Shown here: positions 25,078-40,091 of the stretch, one piece after another
How positions within the stretch are numbered: the first letter of the stretch is position 1
How the letters are laid out: every line of letters begins with the position of its first letter
NCBI GenBank assembly: GCA_033980235.1
Contig: CM067066.1
Span: forward strand, 30,515,680 to 30,579,679
DNA from: Diadema setosum
Lineage: Eukaryota; Echinodermata; Echinoidea; Diadematoida; Diadematidae
Reading direction: 5' to 3'
DNA length: 64,000 nt
The notes under the pieces: model-generated
What the model was told of the DNA's origin: nothing
Database searches by the model: none
What the model saw: the letters and a program-made list of their open reading frames with translations, nothing else
Position numbers and translations under genes: made by a program

Positions 25078-26300
25078 CTAGACTCGGAATTTGTCAACAC
25101 TGACAAATTAGGTGATCCGATCTCTTCGAAAATCAATGATTTGAGTCCTGATCCAAATATTCGTGACCATACAGGTTTCATCTGTGTTGACGGGACATTG
25201 GCCGTGTGATGTTTGGATTCTCATTTAGAAAAGGGAGTGAGACCTGCCATCTTTGGTACCGAATTCCGTATACACTAACGGAAATACAGAATGAAGTATA
25301 TTTGACTTTTGACGTCACTTTGCACACCCAAGATGGCGTCTAAGCAAAAAGTGATTATTTTATGAAATGATTCTTGTAACATGGTCTTTGCGTGTGCAAA
25401 ATATGGGAAAGATAGGACATGTATTCACCAAGATACAGGATGAAACATTTATGACCTTTGACCCTAATTTACATACCCAAGATGGTGTCTGATCAAGTAG
25501 TTGTTATTTTATGAAATAATGTACGTGACATGTACTAAACATGTGCAAAATATGGGACTGATAGCCATTGTTGTTGTTCATCTATTGCACAGAAAGTAGT
25601 AGAAAGAAAGAAAAATACAGAAAAAATTATGTTATTTTATAGAAATTTGAAGGAGAAGCATAAAAAAATCAGAAAAAGATAAAGTAAGGAAAGGGAGATT
25701 AAGATTAACTAAAGAAAAAGAAGAAAAAAAGTGTTTAAAAAAATAAAAAAAAAATATTGGCAGGGGTGAGCCTCGAACCAGGGAGCTTAGGGTTACGAGT
25801 CGGATGCGCTACGCAATGACCTATTTCATTCTCCATAGGCCCTGTGTATTAAGCAAAATGACGCTGCATCGAAGCCTCGTGCCATTTTCAACCAAGTTTT
25901 TTGACGTGATGCCGACGTCGTATGAAAAAATGGAGGGCACACTTACGATAGCCCAAAGTCTCAGCTACAACATACTAAAATCTGGGAGAAATTCACCGAA
26001 GCATAAGTGAGCTACTGCTCGAAAAAGAGAGTCATGTCAATTTTCACTGCCAGAAAAAACTGCTCTCCCATAGAGATAACACGTAAACTGGTCAAATTTG
26101 ACAATATTACTTTCAATCCATTTTTACGAGGTGATGCCGCCGTCCAATCAAAATGTTGTAATTATATTAATGAAAGATCATTTAATAAGCTACAACATAC
26201 TGAAATCTGGGTGTAAATTGGCAAAGGATAAGTGAGATACGCTCGAGTAAACTTGAAATTTGATGACGTCATTTTGAAAATTTACTTTTTTTACTTTATT
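25078..26300 (+). repeat. Array unit 11 (cut by gap)
   Basis: Starts CTAGACTCGG and closely matches units 3, 7 and 10 at its start. The tRNA-like cassette is at 25759-25827. The unit stops in the early part of the CpG-rich module at the run of N. Confidence 0.84.
25759..25827 (-). repeat. tRNA-like cassette, copy 4
   Basis: Same context as the other copies, with GGGAGC in place of GGGACC beside the B-box-like segment. It lies about 470 bp before the assembly gap. Confidence 0.5.
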
Positions 26301-26500
26301 NNNNNNNNNNNNNNNNNNNNNNNNNNNNNNNNNNNNNNNNNNNNNNNNNNNNNNNNNNNNNNNNNNNNNNNNNNNNNNNNNNNNNNNNNNNNNNNNNNNN
26401 NNNNNNNNNNNNNNNNNNNNNNNNNNNNNNNNNNNNNNNNNNNNNNNNNNNNNNNNNNNNNNNNNNNNNNNNNNNNNNNNNNNNNNNNNNNNNNNNNNNN
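26301..26500. other. Assembly gap (200 N)
   Basis: A run of exactly 200 N. The array enters from the left and no array sequence appears on the right, so the true gap size and the array's right edge are unknown. Confidence 0.99.
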
Positions 26501-26691
26501 AAAAAATATATCCGCTGAAGAACATACTAATACCCGACGACTGTCGGGTGGATATATACTGACACGCGAAGCATTAACCGCGAGCGGCTCGAGGGAAGGG
26601 AAACCACCTCAACGTGACAAATTTTGTTCCTCGCCCTTATTTCGAGTCATACGACTTTGTCACATAATAATCCGGGGCCCCTCGGTTCAAT
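26501..26691. other. Post-gap sequence with a hairpin
   Basis: ACCCGAC and GTCGGGT form a 7-bp stem around GACT at 26532-26549, nested between TATATCC and GGATATA. A palindromic GGGGCCCC lies near 26675. No coding signal seen. Confidence 0.6.
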
Positions 26692-26814
26692 CAGGGCCCT
26701 GTTTTATGAAGAGTTAAAATTGATTATATAGTTGATTTCAACTGTAAGTCTGTGGCAGCCTGTGTGGTAAGGAAATTTAAAATCGATTTTATCTTTTGAT
26801 GAAACGGGGCCCAG
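26692..26814. mobile_element. Short GGGCCC-ended TIR element
   Basis: The left end GGGCCCTGTTTTATGAAGAG faces a right end whose reverse complement reads GGGCCCCGTTTCATCAAAAG, and similarity continues through AAAATYGAT. Total length about 120 bp, with no coding capacity. No clear target duplication was found, so boundaries are approximate. Confidence 0.55.
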
Positions 26815-27720
26815 ATAGGGTTTCAGGAAGTTCGCAGTTCCACTTTGCGAATGGGCAGAAAAAAAAAGGTCATTCGTATAACAACAGGCATGTTGGTTTT
26901 TAAATTCACTGGGACAAGCGTCTGTGATGTAATGGTTATTCATGAAATCCTTATAAATGCTGCTTGCAAGCACATCCACCTGACAGGACACGAGTGCAGT
27001 GCCCCTAACCTACTGAGAAAAAGGGAAAGGTCATTCGTGCCAATGTATCCATGAGGTAACTCCGAAATGGCTCATGGACATGACATGAGCGGTACAATAC
27101 CAGAAAGTCCGTCTAAAACAATTTGCATCGCAGATACGACCGTGATGATAGCTTGCCGAGTTACATGAACATGGGATAAAGTGATGAATGGAATGTCACT
27201 CGCTGCTAATTACAAGGGAATTATGGTGCCTTGTTCAGTCACAATAATTAAACATTTACTCCAGGTTGGCTGTTGTCATTGAAAAAAAAAGGGGGGAGGA
27301 ATACCAAAAACATTGTTTATTTATGTGCGCGAGTGTATTGTGTGTGCGCAAGCATGTGTGTGTGTGAACGTGTAGGCTTGCATGCACGTATGCTTGTGTG
27401 TACGTTGTTTGTGTGCAAGAGGTAGTAACTTAAGGGGTAAAATCAACAATGAGTAAATCACATCAAAAAAGAAGAAAAAGGAAGCACATTTGTAACTCTC
27501 CATACATCATTTCATTGAGCCATAAACAAAACAATATTTTATAATTTACTGAAACTGATCTTAAAGTATCTTAAAGTAAACTAGAAACAGAGCTGACGGT
27601 TTCTTCCTTTTAGTTTCTATAGGTTGAAGTGTCTGCCATAATAGTAAGACACATAGCCAATATGGGATGAATATATCTTCTCCTAATGATACTGAAACGT
27701 GTTTCCTTCATGTCATTTAA
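26815..27720. other. No gene seen; GT-rich tract
   Basis: A short direct repeat, AGGTCATTCGT, occurs near 26867 and 27029. A degenerate GT-rich stretch spans about 27325-27412. No supported coding region. Confidence 0.5.
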
Positions 27721-28077
27721 AGGGGAAGGCTAGTAACTGATCAGTGGGAATCATTGGAAATGCTGGGAGGTTATTGTTCCAATCCTTATGGGATTCATTC
27801 AAGAGTTCATTGTATATCTATTGTTGTGTGAAAATGATTTGCTTCAGAATGGTCCCATATTCAAGTAATGTGCAGTTTAATGCTTCCAGGTTAGCGTCCC
27901 TGGTCAGTGACGGAGCATTAATCTGCACATTACTTGAATATGAGACCGTTCTGAAGCAAATCATTTTCACACAACAATAGATATACAATGAAGTCTTGAA
28001 TGAATCCCATAAGGATTGGAACAATCATCTCCCAGCATTTCCACTGATTCCCACTGATCAGTTACTAGCCTTCCCCT
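27721..28077. mobile_element. Palindromic MITE with TTAA target duplications
   Basis: Left arm about 27721-27884 and right arm about 27914-28077 are near-perfect inverted copies, leaving a centre of about 30 bp. The ends are AGGGGAAGGC and its complement, flanked by TTAA at 27717-27720 and 28078-28081. TTAA duplication is typical of piggyBac and some other superfamilies. Because it is a palindrome, nearly the same short peptide frame appears on both strands; these frames are not evidence for genes. A transcript through it would fold into a hairpin of about 160 bp. Confidence 0.85.
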
Positions 28078-28081
28078 TTAA

Positions 28082-29864
28082 AGATAATGTGGAATTTTGC
28101 TATCAAGATGTTGGCCGAATTGTTCGGTGCACTCATCTTTACTTGGAACCTTACAATTATGCATATCCATTAATGCAAATTCAATTATTCACTTTGAGAG
28201 ACCTCTTCCTCATCATTGTAAGGGAAATACACAATCTTCTGTAAGACTTTAGAAATGTTCTCTACTGATATTACGAGTGAAAAAGTTCTTTTGCACAATA
28301 TTTAAACAAAAATGTTCGCAATATAAACCCACTTCCTTTAAGAAAGAAATTATTTTTTGTTTTTTGTTCTTGCAATACTGTATCGTTATCATATTACTTG
28401 AAACTGCGGTCTATTTGCTACTATTTTAAACTTATGGTGTCCGAATTATTCAATTTTTTCTGGTATTTGTTTTCTGATCCAGAACAGTCTACCTGAAGGT
28501 CCTGTATTACATCGCTTTCCCTGTTAGTATCGAATTGCATACATAATTGCTTCTGCTCTTAACTTCATCTATTAAAAACCATAAAAGAGCATATGAGAAA
28601 ATATCTTGCCATCAATTATAAATGTAAACTGTTCTTCAATTTTACATTTTGTACCATCAAAACAAATAGTGTCAAGCAACCTTTAATTTTTATTTCCCTT
28701 TGATTTCCTGTCGATGGTGAACGGTAATTGTAAGTATTTAACTCCATGCTCTCTACCAAGTTCAAATCACCACAAATAATTTTTGTGAAGAGTATCCAAT
28801 GCGACTTTTTAACCTAATCCTGTCTACATCATTTCTATGCTTGACATAGACCAATAAAGATGAATGAATGGATTAATCTACATCATGTTATCCAAAAGAA
28901 TTTGCGTCATCGCTTCTTGGCCCATTCAGTGAAATTACTGAGAATTCTCGAAAATCATATTGGAAGCGATGGGCGAATTAGTTTTTATCAGTATCACACT
29001 TTAATTTTTCTGTATCTGATATTGCGTCTTTCCCAAATAGTATTTCAACTTTTCTTGCACTGAATAATATATGGAAAGAAGCCCCATCCTCCTCCAAACT
29101 GTTATTACCTGTCTTCTTCCAATTCATAAAACAAAATGAGAGACTTGTAAACTTGAGATATTTGTGTATTTCGTTTTTAAAAAGTCAAATCGATTTTACT
29201 TTTTACAACTTTCTCCAATAAAGTCCACAGCTGTTTAATGATGAGATTTCGATGACTTTATTTATCAAAACAAATAAAAGCAATACTTATGACAAAATTT
29301 TTCTTCCACCTTGCACGCATGTTAGCAGGATAATGAAGAGAGAAATAACATACATCAATATTTAAGTCGTGTTTCTTTATTCTTTATCTTCATCTTTATT
29401 GACAACATTTACAAAACTACACAAACCGAGCAAAACAATTTTTGTTTTCAGTTGTAGATGTAGCACAAAGGTCGATCACCTTTCCGTGAGAGCCTTACAC
29501 AACTAAAATATTCTTTTTTTTTTCAAAATTCATCTTAAAATCTGCTTTCCCCTTACTTCCTGCTAATTTCCTTGCGTGATTATTTCTCTTTGAATTTATT
29601 CCAGAATATTCAAGAATAACCTGTTTGCCAATCAGCATCAGTCGGATTCTTGTGAGAAATCCTAATTGCTTCCTCATCTCATATACTCTTGAGGCTATCA
29701 GCTGGCCTCACGTTATCTTCACCTTCCGTGACAAAATCTGTGCAGATGGACACGCGAAACAATGGGTCGTCCTTGTCGATTATAAGAGATTCTACTTCCT
29801 CCCATGTATCTCCTGCTGGAAATTGAAGGCTCGGTCACTAATGCCTTTACAAATTGCTAGGAAC
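28082..29864. other. AT-rich single-copy-looking DNA
   Basis: Only short unrecognised frames are present. No repeats, RNA genes or exons that I can support. Confidence 0.5.
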
Positions 29865-31062
29865 GCCGTAAGGACGATTTAGACCATTTCGTAAGACCAT
29901 CAGACCATTTCGTAAGATCTTTTTCAGAAAGCCGTACGAAACCAGCGTTCGTAGACCTTTCTTAAAACCGTTCGTAAGTTCGCAGCCTGGTCGATGTTCT
30001 TGTTCAAGATTTTTTTTCCACTTTGCACGAGACTTACAGACATTTAGAGACTTAAATGTATAATTTGCGCTCTACCAAAACTGTTTACTATCATTATTAT
30101 TACGAAACTCCCTTTTCGTCAGGCGGCCGTACAAACGTCGCATGAGTAAGAACCACGTAAGATTTTTGTAGATTTCGTTGCGTCGCGAAACAACTCTAGA
30201 AGTCTGAAATTCTTATATAAATTATCGTAAGAATATGTCGTTCGTATGAATGTGTGAACGCCATATCACTCTTCTTTAGGTGTTTTTGTTTTTGTTTCGT
30301 TGTTGTTGTTGTTGTTGTTTACGAACTCCGTAAAGAGTTGTTCACAGAGGGCTTTTACGGTGTTCGTAAAAAAACAACAACAACTAACGGAGAGTCACAC
30401 GGCGTTCATACGTTGATACGAACGACGCATTGCGTTCATAAGGCGTTCGTAAGCTGCTCATAAGGAGAATGCACACAATTTGACACAATTATGGAGTTCT
30501 AGTGGGAGTATAAAGCCCAAAGCATGAAGTTCCAATCCTCATTCTGTTCATAGTATTCGACGTGGAAGCATCTCCTGTTGAAGAAATACGAGGTCAAAAG
30601 GGAAGTCTGTTGAAGGGAAGGGAGTGAAGGGGAAGCAAAGAAAGGCGGGAGACGAGGAAGAAGGAGGGGGGGGGGAGGGAGCTATTCGCAGATTCAGCTG
30701 CAGCTGCAGTTGTAGTCTCATTGGCGCTATGTCGTCTTGACAGTATCAAACTTTCAACAGTCATAGAATTCTCGACAGTACGCGGCAGCACTTTTTTTTT
30801 AGCAACCAAACAAAAATACGAAAGATCTTTTTACGAATGACTTAAGGACAAAAAAAAAAATCGTTTGATGGCAGTTGAAAACTCAAGGCATTTATGCGAA
30901 AAAAAAAACACAAAAAAAAAAAACAAACGTACGAACATTTCGGCCATTGTGAAACCGAAAATCACTTCGTTTTTCAAGGTCTTCTTGTTCTTGCGAACTT
31001 CGTAAGAAGGCCGTAAGAAACTATGTTTGCGAACTCCTGAATTTGTACGAGCAGGGAGATTA
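29865..31062. repeat. Cluster of TTCGTAAG-like motifs
   Basis: At least fifteen variants of TTCGTAAG/CCGTACGAA occur here, on both strands, in two groups (about 29865-30445 and 30815-31055). AAGATCTTTTT lies beside the motif in both groups. A G-run of about 11 (near 30666) and A-runs lie between. It may be a decayed foldback-type element; edges are not defined. Confidence 0.45.
30296..30386. repeat. Inverted repeat with GTT/AAC arms
   Basis: GTT repeats followed by TTTACGAACTCCGTAAAG face CTTTTACGGTGTTCGTAAA followed by AAC repeats. The arms are about 33 bp with few mismatches, around a loop of about 23 bp. Confidence 0.65.
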
Positions 31063-33205
31063 GTATGAAGGCATCGTTCGCACGAAGCTTTACTTGTCCG
31101 GACATTCTCCCTCTTTATCTTTCTCTCCTTGCAGTTGTTGGATTCCTTCATTTCCCAACGCCATTATGACGTCAGCATTACCTTGATCTTCAGATCAATT
31201 GTATTCACATTTTTTTTTTTTTTGTATCTGCCCTTTCTGTCTCAAACGAGTCGTGCTTTGTTTTGAGCTGCCTTGAAAGTTCGCGAATCATTGTTGCGTA
31301 TAGGTTACCTCATAATACAAAGCCCGCCCTCGCTCTGCGTGCCTCCGGCGGTGATGCGCTCCTTCTCGTGCTCGCACTCCTGCGTGCTCATCTCCACGTG
31401 CTTTCTCGCTGACACTTACCTGCATCATATTATTGTCTTTATCATTCTTTGCAGATATGGATCTTAAGCTGTACTCCTTACGCTAACCCACTTTTCCATT
31501 TTGACATTCTCCTCGCTCATAAAAAAGCCAAGGAGTCGCTATACTGTGCAGTTTTAGTGACCCCCTTTTCACTGGAACACGTTAAAGGTGGTCACTCCGA
31601 TTCCACGCTTTGGTGGCGCCACCCATCCCACAATGCACCACATCTCATTCACAATTACATTCTGTCTTTAGTCTTTCATTATTCGGAAAAGACAATGTCT
31701 AGTAATCAAAGAGGAATGGAAAGGGAGACGTTAAGGGTAGACTGATCAAACTTATTTGTGAAGAGAAAAATGCTACACACCCAAGGTTAATGCATGTTCG
31801 TCTCTGTTTATCTTTATGTCTGTGTACTTTCTTCTCGACCACTAGGTATAGTCGGTCATGAAGTACGGCAACTTTCTTGTCCTTAGCGTCCTTAGCACCC
31901 TAACATGGTTATATTCTCTTCCGTTCTCCAAGGCTTTAAGACATGCAACCTTGGCATCATTCTTCTTCCCATTGTTCTTTTTTTTTCTTTATTTTTTCCC
32001 TATGACAATTTATTCATCATAAGCACCATTCGTGATGAATAGGGAGACAACAATTTGAGATCTGGCAAAGAATTAATGTTGAGATAAAAATGCCATATTC
32101 TTTGTATGCTTCAATTTATCCATTTGACTAAAATATCCTCCTGACTTAGTAAACTGACTGAGGCAAAATATTTCCTCACTCATAAGGACATAGAATAAAT
32201 GTCCTGTGTATCAGGGTGTTACATCCCACGTATGTAATAGATCTCACTCCACTCCCTCGCATAAGAGTAGGATCCACACCGGGTGAAGTGATCCGCAACA
32301 CTTTCACAAAGGCAAACGTATAGATGCCGACCCCTCGTGGATCGCCTCAGTAGACCCTTAAGCGGCCTCGACCAGGCGCATTGCACCATACGAGAAGAAA
32401 AATGTTCGTGCGAATGGATGACTAGTAGGCCTGCATCTGTAGAGTCTTTGTGATCAAACGTCTTTGTTGAGCACAGCCAACACATACATGGCTGTTAGAA
32501 AATGTATGTATGACAGGAGGAGTGTAAAACTATTCACGAGAGCAAGAAATGTGACTCACGTTCGAGATATAATGTTTGGTCATGCTGTGGCTTCGATAAG
32601 TAATTATGTCACCATAAGGGATGATACAAACTATCGTGACTGTACATTCATGACTGTCACTTTTGTCATGTTGCTTATGGCTGGGGAAATTAGGTGCAAA
32701 TCGCGACTAAGGGCGTGGAAAGGTTTGAATAACTTGAGATGAAACATTACTGCCATACCACATTGCTACTTACAAAAGTATCATGATAAAACTACTTAGG
32801 GTAATAACAACAATTAAACTAAATTAGTAATAAAATTAGAACGGTAATGACAGTGATTATTGTATGTCAACAAGAAGAAGAATTTATTGGGGGAAAAAGA
32901 ATCATACCGGCCTCACAATTTGAATTGAATTAAAGTGAATTATTGCATTCATTTCTCATATTTCATGACAAAATCTGATACAATACATATCACTGTATGG
33001 ACGAAAATAGAAAAACCTTCAAATTACAATTCAAAACATATAATAATAATAAAAAAGATACTGTTACAAAACAAAATACAGTAACATCAAAGCGAATGGA
33101 CAACTAACATGTTTACTATTCAACCAAGGGCATGCAACCTCTTCAGTGTTTCTTTCTCTGTACTGTATATCCCACAGTACTTTCCCTCTTCTCCTTATAT
33201 AAATG
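31063..33205. other. No gene seen
   Basis: Mixed composition with homopolymer T near 31210-31222 and one TGACGTCA-like site (ATGACGTCAG near 31166). The frames are short and unrecognised. Confidence 0.45.
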
Positions 33206-33355
33206 CGAACAGGGGTCAAACATACACATTATATACAACATACTTACACAAATACACTCGTACATAAGTACGTAAATACACACAAAACGTACACACTTAC
33301 ATACATAGATACACACATACATATACATAAACACACGTACATGCATATATGTACT
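33206..33355. repeat. Degenerate ACAT/ACAC-rich tract
   Basis: Imperfect runs of ACATAC, ACACAC and TACATA, low complexity. It opens spurious frames on both strands. Confidence 0.7.
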
Positions 33356-34283
<928 letters not shown>

Positions 34284-34911
34284 AAGATGGTCGCAATGTC
34301 GATTTTCTTTCCCACACTTCCAGACATTTACCCCAGCGATATTGGTCTAGTTCTTGTATTAGCACCTATGGAGAATATACGTGAGGAGTATTTTGTGATT
34401 GGGTTAAGGGCTACCATAGCGATGGTACAATGTAGTGCTAGTCATGGTCACGTGGTGGAGATCTCTATATAGATGAGACTTCGCCAGCAATTAATCAGCG
34501 TGAGTTCGCCTTGCTGCTCACCGGGGAAAGGAAATGATTTTAGATCGTCCTGCGGCTAATTTTTGTTAGCTTTAGTTTGCAGCGGAAGCAATATTACGGC
34601 ATTCCCAGGCATTGTGTGTTTTCGTATTTTCAAGGCCCCATCACGAATCGTAGATGGAAATCTTGTGCAGCATGCTGTCTTATTTTATTTATCTTTTTTT
34701 TTAAAGAGAGGAGTGGTGCTCTGGAGAGAGAGGCAAATTTCTATAATCATTACAGCTCTGCTGTCATCTTTTCTGTGGGCAATATTATTAATGAAGAAAT
34801 TAAAAGACCACTACCGAGGGTTTGAAGCTACCTTGAATTAGTTTGGCTTGTTTCTTAATGCACTCGGAATAGACAACACCATACAGCACAGTGACCATTG
34901 TCACTACTGAC
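34284..34911. other. No gene seen
   Basis: Two overlapping frames of 80-90 codons near 34563-34841, neither recognised. No splice-site or family evidence. Confidence 0.4.
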
Positions 34912-37517
<2,606 letters not shown>

Positions 37518-37540
<23 letters not shown>

Positions 37541-37543
37541 AAA
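37518..37543. repeat. Poly-A run of 26 followed by C-run
   Basis: Homopolymer A followed by GCCCCCC. No retroelement body is recognisable immediately upstream, so it is not assigned to an insertion. Confidence 0.85.
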
Positions 37544-38990
37544 GCCCCCCAAAAAGAATGATTATGAGCGAATAAAGGAAAAGCACAGCAGTTCACAACG
37601 ATAAGAACGAAAATCGATGGTAAACTCAGACACTGTCTGAGATCGCAGAAATCTGATTGAGTTATCATGGAGAGGGAGTAACATGAATCCTTCATCTAAT
37701 TAATAATCTCTTTCATCAACTCCTTCCAGCCCCTTTGACATTGTCCGACTTTGGCAGGTTTATTTCATGTCTGACTCGAATAAAAACTGCTTTCTGGGCG
37801 TAATGGCATGAGACGAGACTATACGAAGAGAATTAAAAAGTGGGACAAGTTCTCCTATCCTCCGGGAGAAACAGAGGTCATAAAGACAATTAGCTGAATC
37901 AGCTGAATTATTATAGGTATATACTGCGTATCTCTCTGCTTCTCTTCGAATGCAGTTAGATGAAGGTTAGCAGGAAACAATTTAGCCAGGGCAAGCTTTG
38001 AATATATGGCTTACTTTATTTTTTTCCCCACCATATTCTATGAATTTGTCGAGAAGCGATTTCGAATTAAATTGTGTTCTTCTACGCAACAGCCATTTTT
38101 TTTTTTTTTACCCTGTGTGAATTCCTCCAATATACTTCCATCACTACTGTGATCGGAAGATAGAATGGAATACCATTAACTACAGAAGGGACATTTGAAA
38201 GTATTTAATGAAATATTTTTGAATTAGTCAACAGAATTTCTTTGCCTTCTGCATATCGATTCTTTAAAAACAACAGCTATCATTAAGTTGACATGTCTTT
38301 TCAGTGACATTCTAATGATGTTGTGAGGTTATATCAATTTTCTACCTTCACGGCCAAAATTATTACTTTCAATGTGTAAAAGGTTGTGCAGTTTATCTCA
38401 AAAGGGCACTTTCTTGATTGCTGTAACAATGATTTTTTTTTTTAGTTGAGAGAAAATGTACGGGACTACAGTATGTCATGCACGTGGTTCAGGTTGCAAC
38501 AACTTTTTTTTCCTTTTCCCCGCTAAAAATTTGTATGAATGATATAATATGTGTGTGTGTCTGTCTGTCGGTGTCTGTGCGTGCTGTATTATAGATGACA
38601 ATTTAATAAAGGGTACATCATGAGCGTGCGTCGGCGTAATGTACTTGCTAATGCAGAGTATGTTGTCATGATTGATAGTCGATAATTGGTGAGTCAAGGA
38701 TGAATGTTATTATGCCATTTTTTTTTGGCAATGTCATCGACAGTGCCGACATAACACCGTGGGAACAAAGAGGGAGTTGTCTACATCCGTTTATTTCCGT
38801 GTTTATTTCCGCCTATCTCTTTTTAAGACCTTGATTTGACACTTAATGATAGACAATGGCATAGTGAATAAGGTTATCACGATCAATGATGTATGGGGGA
38901 TGAATTCAATTTGAAATATCGTTTCCTTCTCATCGCTAGGTGACACTGAAGTGACTATGTGCTTTTAAAAATAAATCCCATCTCGAATTT
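37544..38990. other. No gene seen
   Basis: Scattered T-runs (near 38096-38108 and 38432) and unremarkable AT-rich sequence. Confidence 0.45.
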
Positions 38991-39032
38991 CGGGGGAGGT
39001 GGGGGGGGGGGGGGGGGGGTGAGGAGGAGGGG
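38991..39032. repeat. Poly-G tract
   Basis: A G-rich stretch with a 19-base G run at 39001-39019. Potential G-quadruplex former and a likely site of sequencing length error. Confidence 0.9.
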
Positions 39033-39198
39033 GCTGCAACCCGAAGTGCAGCCTACTTGACTCCTTCCCACTTTCTGCTGCCCAGTTTTCCGGTTACAAT
39101 TTTTAGACTCCAGTTATGTAATGTAGTTACCGTCATCAGCAATACCAACAATACATATTATGTTAAATTGAGATAACATAGCATTGCCAACAGAGGCA

Positions 39199-39292
39199 CA
39201 CGTACACACACACGCACACGCACACACACACACACTCATCTATATATGTATGTGTGTACATATGTGTGTGTGTGTGTGTGTGTGCACATTAT
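39199..39292. repeat. (CA)n...(TG)n inverted microsatellite pair
   Basis: CA repeats, a short TCTATATATGTA centre, then TG repeats. The two halves are complementary and can fold. Confidence 0.85.
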
Positions 39293-40070
39293 GTGTACAT
39301 TATATAGGTCGATATAAAGAGAGACAGACGGCCAGACAGAAAGACACAGATTGAGAAAGAAAGACAGAAAGAAAGAGAAGAGATAGGCCATTGTTTGTTA
39401 GTGATGAAAAATGATTTTGTGGGCGAACAAATTTTAATGATCCCGAAATGGCACACGAAAATCAGCCATAAACTGAAATGCTTGAAAAGAGCAGAGTCTA
39501 TTTTTGTAAATATGTTTGTAGAAATTAATACCATATTCTTAAGTTTAAAGAACACGCCTTTAGGAGGCTTTCTTTTTCTTTTACAGATATGATAAATATC
39601 ATTTGGCAAATTGATTGGAACATTGCTTGCATCAAGACGAAATACGTAAGATATTATTTCATTCACTGGTCAAGTATTGTATTCGTGCAGAATTGCAGAT
39701 AATCTGTACAACGTATGCATGGAGTTTCATTTGCTATGCTTCTTTGCAGGCTTCAAAGATGTATATTAAAGCCATCAAATTTAAAAAAAAAAAAGTATTT
39801 GCTCTACTCAACTGGAAGAATAACGTACTTGTACGTGTCATGCTCTTTGCACGCTTTTTATCATAATGAGATTTTTTTTTCTCTCTCTCTCTTTGCGGCT
39901 CGTGAAATGAGGCAAGCGTGCATGCATCCAGCAAGACTTATGACGTCACGTGCAGAGATACGGTAACCATGGATACTGCTTGGCATCAATGGAGCGAGGA
40001 AAAAAAAAACCGTCATAATTGTCACTATACTGCAGGCCGCCATGGGGTTATGATATCATCGGGGTGATAT
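39293..40070. other. No gene seen; one CRE/E-box site
   Basis: ATGACGTCACGTGC near 39940 overlaps a CRE-like site with CACGTG. Frames of 60-125 codons overlap on both strands and none is recognised. Confidence 0.4.
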
Positions 40071-40091
40071 TGAGTCAGTGCCACTGACTCA
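40071..40091. repeat. Perfect palindrome made of two TGAGTCA sites
   Basis: TGAGTCAGTG and CACTGACTCA flank a single C. Each end is a consensus AP-1 site. Chance or regulatory; cannot be told here. Confidence 0.7.

Larger units (their letters stand above)
1..26300. repeat. Tandem array of a complex ~2-kb unit
   Basis: One head-to-tail array fills the window up to the assembly gap. All units share one orientation. Unit starts (CTAGA) lie at 1516, 4059, 8164, 10254, 12848, 14603, 16969, 18937, 20733, 23098 and 25078. Lengths range from 1755 to 2594 bp (one is 4105 bp because of an inserted element). Order within a unit: CTAGA and a TTTGTCA/TGACAAA hairpin; subrepeats with TGACCTTTGACC and CAAGATGG; a segment containing CTCAGCTACAACATA; a segment containing GATACGCTCGAG; a CpG-rich module with TGACGTCA and GCGCGCG tracts; then a variable tail, often AAG repeats plus a hairpin. 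Copies differ from each other at roughly a tenth of positions by eye, with closer subgroups. No protein family is recognisable. It could be a satellite, or a tandem run of non-autonomous elements. Confidence 0.93.

Noticed and set aside
1..26300. Helitron or other autonomous element
   Set aside because: No Rep, helicase, transposase or integrase motif on either strand; only the hairpin/CTAG layout is suggestive.
1..26300. CRISPR array
   Set aside because: Repeats are kilobase-scale in a eukaryotic context, with no short repeat-spacer pattern.
26505..26560. Hammerhead-type ribozyme near the gap
   Set aside because: The hairpin is present, but the CTGATGA and GAAA core elements are not.
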